Positions 56,845 to 64,000 of a stretch of 64,000 nt of DNA are shown here, piece by piece. Source of the stretch: Aquarana catesbeiana (Eukaryota > Chordata > Amphibia > Anura > Ranidae); contig NC_133334.1 of the NCBI RefSeq assembly GCF_042186555.1, positions 21,749,105-21,813,104 of the forward strand, in the 5' to 3' direction. The notes below the pieces were generated by a model, which was not told the origin of the DNA, did not search any database, and worked only from the letters and a program-made list of their open reading frames with translations. Numbering within the stretch: position 1 is the stretch's first letter; each line of letters opens with the position of its first letter. A program made the position numbers and the translations under genes.

Positions 56845-57770
56845 CTGCAATGTTTGTAGAGAGTCTGTGAGAGCCTCTCACTGTTTGACATGGAAGACTG
56901 TGAAAATAGTCGGGTGGACAGGAACTCAGCTGTTTGAAGACAAGATAGAGAAACAGCCTCTCATTTTTTGACATGATAGCCCGTGAAGATAGTCTGGTTG
57001 AAAGACCTGCTTGACGAACAGATAGAGACAGCCTCTCATTGTTTGACATGGAAGGCTGTGAAGATAGCCTGGTGGACAGGGACTCTACTGCTTGATGACA
57101 AGATAGAGAAACAGCTTCTCACTCTTTGATTTGGAAGACTGTGAAGATAGCTCAAAGACTCTTCTGCTTGAAGACCAGATAGACAATTTTCCCCTGTTTG
57201 ACATGGAACTCTCTGAAGATAGCTTGGTGGACAGCATCTTTGCTGCTCGATGGCCTGATAAAGAGCCTCTCACTGTTTCACATGGAAAACTGTGAAAGTA
57301 GCCTGGTGGACAGGTACTCTGCAGTTTGATGATCAGATAGAGAGACTGTTTTACATGGAAGACTGTGAAAAAAAACCTGGGCAAACAGGGACTCTGCTGC
57401 TTAATGACCAGATAGAGAGACAGATTCTCACTGTTGAAGTGGAAGACTATGAAGATAGTCTGGCGGACAGGCACTTTGCTGCTTGACAATCAGATAGAGA
57501 CAGACTATCACTGTTTGACATGACATTCAGTGAAGATAGCCTCCTGGACAGGGACTGTGCTGCTTGATGACCAGATAGAGAGACAGCCTCTGTTTGACAT
57601 TGGAAACTGTGAAGATAGCTTGGCAGACAGAATTACTGGGCTGCTTTATGGTCATAAAGAGGATCCAGAGACATCACACTGTTTGACATGGGAGACTAAA
57701 GATAACTTGGCGGACATGGGCTCATCTGCTTTACGACCAGATAGAGAAACAAACGCTCACACATAGGCAG
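56845..57770 (+). repeat. ~83-bp minisatellite, first block
   Basis: Diverged tandem copies of a unit built on GACATGGAAGACTGTGAAGA, TAGCCTGGTGGACAGGGACT, CTGCTGCTTGATGACCAGAT and AGAGAGACAGCCTCTCACTG. About 11 copies with deletions. ORFs on both strands are repeat by-products. Confidence 0.92.
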
Positions 57771-58138
57771 CCCATAGACAGTGTGAAGTCTTCCTGCAAC
57801 CACTGCCTGCTCCCAGCGGGGGGAGGTGGAGGAAGCCATCACCCCGCCAGGAGAACATAGTAATTTCTAGTTAGTAAGCTCTAATGAGCAGGGCCCTCTG
57901 ATTCCTTCTGTATTTATTTGTATTGTAACTATACTGTCTTGCCCTCTTGTTGTAAAGCGCTGTGTAAACTGCTGGCGCTATGTAAATCCCGAATAATAAT
58001 AATAATAATTACTATTGGCTCTAGGAGCCGCTAGTGATAATCGCAAGTGAATCAAGCAGGCTGGGTGTACCCAAGGTAATCGATCGGTCAACTTGGTACA
58101 TTCCTGCTGAACAGGCCCGAGATTCAAACCGTCTATGG
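57771..58138 (+). repeat. Interruption of the minisatellite, containing a LINE 3' tail
   Basis: The piece 57850-58012 (AGTAAGCTCTAATGAGCAGG, GTAAAGCGCTGTGTAAACTG, GGCGCTATGTAAATCC and then an (AAT)n tail) is the 3' end of the L2-like LINE family found in reverse at 25080-25170. The flanks on both sides are not minisatellite. Confidence 0.75.
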
Positions 58139-59285
58139 CTAGCCTTAGACATGGAAGTTTGTGAAGATATTCTGGTGGACAGAAACTCTGCCTTGATGAA
58201 CAGATTTGGAGATAGCCTCCTATTGTTTGACTTGGAAGAATATAAAGATAGCTTGGTAGACAGGGATTCTTCAGATTGATGACAAAACAGAGAGACAGCT
58301 TCTCTCTGATGTGGATTACTATGAAGATGCCTGGTGGATAGAGACTCTACTTTTTGATGACTAGAGAGAGAGAGAGTTTCTCACAGTTTGACATGGAAGA
58401 CTGTGGAGAAGGCCTGGCGGACAGGGACTCTCTCATTGATAACAAAATAGAGACAATCTTTGATGTGAAAGACTGTGAAAATAGGTTGGACAGAGACTCT
58501 GCTTCTTGATGACCAGATAGAGAGACAGATTCTCATTGTTTGATGTAAAATTCTGTGAAGGTAGCCTAGTAGACAGGTACTCTGCAATTTGATGACCAGA
58601 TAGAGAGACAGCCTCTCACTGTTTGACACTGAAAACTGTGAAAATGGCCCGGTGGACAGGAACTCGGTTGTTTGAGGACAAGATAGAGAAACAGCCTCTC
58701 ACTATTTGACATGAAGGCCTGTGAAGATAGTGAAGATAGTCTGGTTGAAAGATCTGCTTGACGAACAGATAGAGAAACAGCCTCTCGTTGTTTGACATAT
58801 AAGGCTATGAAGATAGCCTGGTGGACAGGGACTCTACTACTTGATGACAAGATAGAGAAACAGCTTCTCACTCTTTGAGTTGGAAGACTGTGAAGACAAC
58901 TTGGTGGACAGGGACTCTGCTGCTTGAAGACCAGATAGAGAGACAGCCTCCCACTGTTTGACTTGGAAGACTGTGAAGATAGCCTGGTGGACAACAACTC
59001 TACTTCTTGATTACCAGATAGAGACAATCTCTCATTGGTTGACATGGAAGACTGTGAAGATAGCCTGGTGGACAGAGACTCTGCTACTTGATGACAAGAC
59101 AGAGAAATAGCTTCTCACTCTGAGTTGGAAGACTGTGAGGATAGCTTGGTGGACAAGGACCCTACTGCTTGATGGCAAGATAGAGACACAGCCTGTTACT
59201 AATGTGTATTGCTGTGAAGATAGCCTGGGGGTCAGGGACTCTATTGCTTGACAACCAGATAGAGAGACAGCTTCTCACTGAGCAA
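58139..59285 (+). repeat. ~83-bp minisatellite, second block
   Basis: About 14 further copies of the unit at 56845-57770, same orientation. Confidence 0.92.
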
Positions 59286-60232
59286 ACTGAAAGTTGGTCA
59301 AAGGTTACCTAAGCCTGCAGTTTAACCCATGGCACACCTCCATGAGTTCACACTATCCAACTCTTTACTGCACATAGCCTTAGGCATTCTTTAGTGCAAA
59401 CATACCTGCTGATATTCTGCAGTGCTTTTTATGTAAACTAAAGCTTTAGGTTGAAAAACAACCATACAGATCAAGACATCCAACCTTCAACACTTGTACT
59501 TAATTTAAAGTGTATCTAAATTCCAAACTCTGTTTAGTTTTTTAGTTTTTTTTTTATTTTAGATTGGATAGAGAGGTGAGGGGGCTAAACCTCCTGTCAG
59601 GTTTTTATTGATGTGTCCTTGCTAGGAAGATTTCTCCTGGTGACCTTGACCACCGAGGATAAATGTAAGGGAAAATTCAAAATTTTGACTTGTCTCCGGA
59701 ACAGGAGTAAACAGGGGAAATCTTCAGCTTGAAGCTCTTGTTCAGGGGACACACCGGGACACGCAAAAAGCAAAAGCCATTCCCTACTCTTTAGCTTTTG
59801 ATTAAAGAATATGTAAACTCAATATTTGCTATTCCTAATATGTGCCTGCTGTACTATGTACTTGTATGAAAAAGTATCTTGTTCTCTTTGTATTGCTTCC
59901 TTTGTGTTAAATCCCTGGTGTTCCTGCCAGTCCCTCTGCTTTCCTATCAAAAACTGACCACAATAAGCACAAGCGCACAGGGTGGTCAGTGCTCTAGCTG
60001 TGGCGAAAACTCAGTCTGCTCTCCTCCAATGATTAGATTTGTCCTGACACATCCTTCCCCCCTGGCACAGCCATTCATTGGGAAGATCAGTGGGTTGTGT
60101 TTCCACTTCCAGCTCTCTGAGCAACTTATGCAGCTGAGAACAGAAGGTAAAGTGATCACTTATAAAAAAGAGGAAAAAAGGTATTTATTTTTTTTGTGTG
60201 TATACACAAATCCTTTTCCTTTCATTTATATT
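59286..60232. other. Repeat-like interval without genes
   Basis: TTTAAAGTGTATCTAAATTCC at 59507 resembles the TTAAAG repeat ends. The ORF at 59879-60310 shows no domain and runs into a TTAA repeat. Confidence 0.4.
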
Positions 60233-61039
60233 TTAACCGCTTCGATACTGGGCATTTTCATCCCCTTCCTGCCCAATTTTCAGCTTTCAGAGCTGTCGCA
60301 CTTTGAATGACAATTGCGTGGTCATGCTGCGCTGTACCCAAACAAAATTTTTTTTTTGAGACAGAGCTTTTTTTTTGGTGGTATTTAATCACCACTGGGG
60401 TTTTTATTTTTTGCTAAAAAAAATGAAAAAAAGACCAAAACTTTTGAAAAAAAGTTTTTTTTAGTTTGTTATAAAATTTTGTAAATAAGTAATTTTTCTC
60501 CTTCACTGATGTGCACTCATGAATGCGCACTGATGAGGTGTTACTGATGAGGAGGCACTAATATGCAGCACTGATTGGTAGCACTGATGAGCACTGATAG
60601 GCGGCACTTATGGGCACTGATAGGCATCATGGATAGGCGGCACTGATGGACACTGAAAGGCATCACTGATGGGCACTGACTGGCATCTCTGATGGGTACT
60701 GATTGGCATCACTGCTGGGCACTGTTGGGGCTGCACTAATAATCAGGGCACTGATTATCTGTGTGGATCTCCCCTGTGAGGAAATGCCGCTGATCGGTTC
60801 TCCTCTCCTCACACGCTGTCAGTGTGAGGAGAAGAGAGCCGATAAGGGGCATTTCCTTGTTTATATGTGATCAGCTGTGATTGGACACAGCTGATCTTAT
60901 GGATAAAGAGCCTTGTCATCGGCTCTTTACCGAGATCAGTGATGCACCGTGTACCAGGGACATCATGTGACATCATCCCAGAACGAGAGAGCCACCTTGC
61001 ACCTATCATTTTACTATATGGCGGGTGGGAGGTGGTTAA
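60233..61039 (+). repeat. TTAACCGCTT-family repeat, complete, 807 bp
   Basis: Bounded by TTAACCGCTTCGATACTGGG and GGGAGGTGGTTAA. Core: GACAATTGCGTGGTCATGC, TTTTGGTGGTATTTAATCAC, then a 60510-60720 minisatellite of CACTGATGGGCACTGATAGG-like units and a hairpin arm (GAGGAAATGCCGCTGATCGG / CCGATAAGGGGCATTTCC). Confidence 0.87.
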
Positions 61040-61081
61040 ACTGGATGGGTAGTTTTACAAGGTGAGGGTTTACATATACAT

Positions 61082-61299
61082 TTAAAGTGGTTGTAAACCT
61101 AGTTACACCACTTTTACCTACAGGTAAGCCTTATTATAGGACGGTGCGCGGTTTAGGAGATATTTACCATATACGCTTGCACCGACGTCATTGGCGAATG
61201 TGCACGATTGTGCCGTTTCTAAAGGGCCCGTGCCGTGACTTTTACTTTGCAGGGAACAAAAGAGGAAGTAAAACCCATTAGGGTTTACTTCCTCTTTAA
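61082..61299. repeat. 218-bp TTAAAGTGGTTG repeat
   Basis: TTAAAGTGGTTGTAAACC / GGGTTTACTTCCTCTTTAA: same family and length as 45890-46102. Confidence 0.82.
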
Positions 61300-62439
61300 G
61301 ACACGCTAGTAGAATTGGCAGGGGTTAGGCTACCTTTTTCTGTTTGGTATTTTTTCTTAATTGTAAGCCGGATAAAAGTGACTGAAATTAATAGAGCTTT
61401 GCTGTATGTGGAGCCAGCATGTGTAGCCTAACCCATACATTATAGCCTCACAGGGTGTTATTATAGTAATAAATCATGCAAGTTCTAAGCTGCCATCCTG
61501 TTCAGGAGCCCAGTATGAAGTTTGGTAATCTGGCTGCATTGGATTTGACTATATTAAAATTGGCTTAAAGGGGAGCTGCAGGCTTTTTGGTGTTTTTTTT
61601 TCTCTGTTTCTAATATACTGTACAAATGTAATTGATCTGTTTAAAGAAGACCTCAACTGTAAAATCTGTGTCAAAAATGGCAAGTAGAGGAGAAATAAAT
61701 TGGTCAATAGTACTGCAAAAATGTGGATAGAAATTGCGCAGGTGAAATACTAAATATTCAAAACAGCAGCTGGCAATTACAGAACATTCGTGTAACCCAA
61801 AATTGCAGGGCTAAAATAGCAAGTGATATAACCAAAATGTAAATTAAATAAACAATAAGTCCATGAGAACATCTAAAATATTAATGTTCAAATCTGTGAG
61901 AAAATCCAACATAAATGAAGTCCTTAAATATTTGTGTCTCTGTGATAAAAAACGATTGAACACCCAAAGTGCACCTTCCACCGTGAAAAAAGAAAGGCTG
62001 TGCCCTTACCAGATGACTAGACTCCACTTTATGGTAGCCTAGTAAAGCGCGGATGAGTGTAATACATACGATCCGTCCTTTGGATATAAACAGGATGATG
62101 AAAGTATCAACACAGATGACAGTTTCTCGCTCCCAAGTACGATAAAAGAAAGGAGAAGAACACCAACATAGCATAAAACCGTGATGATTTATTGAGGTAG
62201 CATAAGTCCAAACAGACAGGGATAAAACAGTTTCCAAGGTAAAAAAAAACATCTGCAGATCACATAGGAACTAGCTTGATGAGAATTAGCATAGACTCCA
62301 CCCTACTAGTTTTGTCATAACTGACATCATTGACACCCCCGATGCCTACCTCAGAGATTGGCACACAGTTTCTTAGTGGACTTTCCAGACTGGATCCTAG
62401 GTGAAATCTCACTTTCTTAGCTTAAAGTCTGTCTGGAAG
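61300..62439. other. Gene-free interval
   Basis: No gene is recognised; 61570-61600 resembles a TTAAAGGGGAGC repeat end. Confidence 0.4.
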
Positions 62440-62578
62440 TAGGGCCTCCAGCCGTAGATTAGCTAGGGCATTGCAGAGCTCTGGACAAGGACTCAGACTG
62501 CTCAATGCTAATTGCACCCTTACATTTCTTGTTGTATTCTTTATAAAGTCTGAATGCTGATGATGATCTCTCAACCTT

Positions 62579-63702
62579 TTATTTTTTGAAGGCCTCCTTT
62601 GCTTTTATATGCATTTTTTCATTGGCGTTAAGCCATCCAGGACTTTTGTTCGCTCTTTTAAATTTATTACCCAATGGGATGCATTGGCTTTTGCCCTCAT
62701 TTAATATGCTCTTAAAGCAAACCCATCTCTCCTCCGTGTTCTTTGTTCCTAAGATTTTATCCCAATTCATGCCTTCTTACAAGGTTCGTAGCTTAGGGAA
62801 GTTGGCTCTTTTGAAATTCAGTGTCTTTGTATTCTCCTTATGTTTCCTATTTGTGTGATTTATACTGAAGCCAATTGACCTGTGATCACTGTTTCCTAAA
62901 TTGCCCCGTATTTCCACATCCGTGATCAGATCTGTATTGTTGGTAATCAGTAGATCTAGTAACGCTTTATTTCTAGTTGATGCGTCTACCATCTGACCCA
63001 TGAAATTGTCCTGCAAGACATTTAGGAACTGGCGAGCCTTAGACGATTGCGTGGTTCCCTCTGCCCAGTCTATGTCTGGATAATTAAAATCCCCCATTAT
63101 GATAACACTTGCCATCCTTGCTGCTAATCCAACTTGTGATAGGAGATCCGTCTCCCCCTCTTGCCTCAGGTTAAGGGGCCTATAGCATACTCCCAGTATT
63201 ATTTTCCCTTTAGCTTCATCCCTTTGGAGCTCTACCCATAAGGATTCCACCTCCTCCCTAGCTCCTTTAGTGATGTCATCTCTCACATCCACTTGTACAT
63301 TATTCTTGATATATAGGCATACCCCTCCCACTTTTTTACCCTCTCTATCCCTGCGATAAAGGGTATACCCTTGAATGGTTGCCAGCCAATCATGAGAGCT
63401 GTTGAACCAGGTCTCTGAAATTCCCACAAAATCCAAATCCTCCTTGTACAACAGTATCTCTAGTTCACCCATCTTGTCCGTCAGGTTCCTGGCATTGGTG
63501 AACATGCCACGTAGTTTAGACCGGTTGCATCTATCTATCCTCTTATTGGTTGTTCCAAGATTGCAACTAGGACTTGTTACTATACTTACCTTGAGTTTAT
63601 GTGCTTTAGTCAACCTACCACTAATGCCCCCAATACTATCCTCTGGAATATGTTCTGCCCTGACTATCTCTACGTCTGGGCCCTCCCCCTGTCACCTAGT
63701 TT
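62579..63702 (-). pseudogene. CR1 ORF2, endonuclease part, one in-frame stop
   Basis: AP-endonuclease motifs are in order: MFTNARNL, FVGISETWFNSSHDW, RDREGKKVGGVCLYIK, VESLWVEL, ILGVCYRPLN, IMGDFNYPDIDW, ALLDLLITN and GNSDHRSI. After FKRANFPKLRTL an in-frame TAA (62777-62779) interrupts, then the same frame resumes (NWDKILGTKNTEERWVCFKS, RANKSPGWLNANEKMHIKAK) to 62579. Catalytic residues of the nuclease (Glu in ISETW, Asp/Asn in GDFN, Asp-His in SDH) are present. The open frame begins after a TGA near 63705 without an obvious ATG before MFTNAR, so start choice is uncertain. The RT domain is missing. Confidence 0.88.
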
Positions 63703-64000
63703 AAAAACCCCTCTAACCTCTAACTTTTGGGCCATCTTTACTCCCAGCTGATATGTACCCTCCTCATTTAGGTGCAGTCCGTCCTTTCTATAGTACTGGT
63801 GATCGACCGGCCCAGTCTTCCAGGAACCCAAACCCCTCCCTACTAAACCAGCTTTGAGCCACTTGTTTACTTCCCTAATCTCCCTCTGCCTTTCTGGTGT
63901 GGCTCGATGTACCGGTAGTATTCCTGAGAACACTATCTTGGAGGTCCTTTTCCTCAATTTTGCTCCCAAGTCCCTAAAATCATTGTTTAGGACACTCCAT
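63670..64000 (-). CDS. CR1 ORF1 C-terminal esterase-like domain (partial)
   Basis: The frame is open from the window edge and ends at 63670. It contains FSGILPVHRATPERQREIRE, VNKWLKAGL and the SGNH-hydrolase block V signature KDGLHLNEEGTYQLG with the Asp-x2-His pair. CR1 ORF1 proteins are known to carry such esterase domains. It overlaps the open frame of ORF2 by about 35 bp in another register, as expected for neighbouring LINE ORFs. Confidence 0.8.
   Translation of the reverse strand, partial: WSVLNNDFRDLGAKLRKRTSKIVFSGILPVHRATPERQREIREVNKWLKAGLVGRGLGSWKTGPVDHQYYRKDGLHLNEEGTYQLGVKMAQKLEVRGVFKLGDRGRAQT

Larger units (their letters stand above)
62440..64000 (-). mobile_element. CR1-type LINE, cut by the window edge
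   Basis: The minus strand shows the end of a CR1 ORF1 (esterase-like) followed by the endonuclease domain of ORF2. The frame decays below about 62579, and the reverse-transcriptase domain is absent, so the 3' part is deleted or replaced. The 5' part continues beyond 64000. Confidence 0.9.

Noticed and set aside
59879..60310. 143-aa plus-strand ORF
   Set aside because: No family resemblance; its second half lies in a TTAA interspersed repeat and poly(T).

Overview
The window looks like repeat-rich intergenic and intronic DNA from a large amphibian genome, most likely a ranoid (neobatrachian) frog. The reasons are: L1, L2-like and CR1 LINEs side by side with several old Tc1 transposons; very many fold-back elements (MITEs) with ends such as TTCACACT, GTACACACGG and TTAACCACTT; long (TA)n and (TG)n microsatellites; and no densely packed genes. 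The frog assignment is inferred from the repeat types. I could not run any database search.

Layout. 1-7.25 kb: an L1-type LINE with both ORFs uninterrupted and a very long 1.57-kb spacer between them. 7.5-9.5 kb: a 51-bp minisatellite split by a fold-back element. 9.5-10.5 kb: two GC-rich promoter-like patches, the second with CCAAT/X-box-like inverted repeats and a short coding first exon ending in a good splice donor. 10.5-11.6 kb: a 32/33-bp minisatellite open in all three minus-strand frames. 12-15.3 kb: two dead Tc1 elements, tail to tail. 15.6-24.7 kb: nested MITEs, TTAA-bounded repeats and a possible small exon. 25.1-26.5 kb: a dead L2-like LINE. 26.9-28.6 kb: a third dead Tc1. 28.6-37.6 kb: MITEs, a G32 tract and a perfect hAT MITE. 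37.7-38.1 kb: the best host-gene-like exon, with a BESS-like motif and a poly(A) signal. 38.6-47.3 kb: TTAA-bounded repeats arranged head to tail, MITEs, and another candidate exon near 45 kb. 47.5-52.6 kb: an L1 3' fragment split by a 663-bp hAT element with a perfect 8-bp target duplication, a 600-bp fold-back and a 31-bp minisatellite. 53.9-55.5 kb: a fourth dead Tc1. 56.8-59.3 kb: an ~83-bp minisatellite. 60.2-61.3 kb: TTAA repeats. 62.4-64 kb: a CR1 LINE on the minus strand running off the edge, with an esterase-type ORF1 end and an endonuclease ORF2.

How it fits together. Nearly all coding capacity belongs to transposons. The only element that looks competent is the first L1. All four Tc1 transposases are broken, two of them in the catalytic triad. 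The host contribution is limited to candidate promoters and exons on the plus strand (9.7, 10.4, 23.8, 37.7 and 44.9 kb). They could be pieces of one or more plus-strand genes, but a single spliced ORF could not be assembled from them, so they are listed separately.
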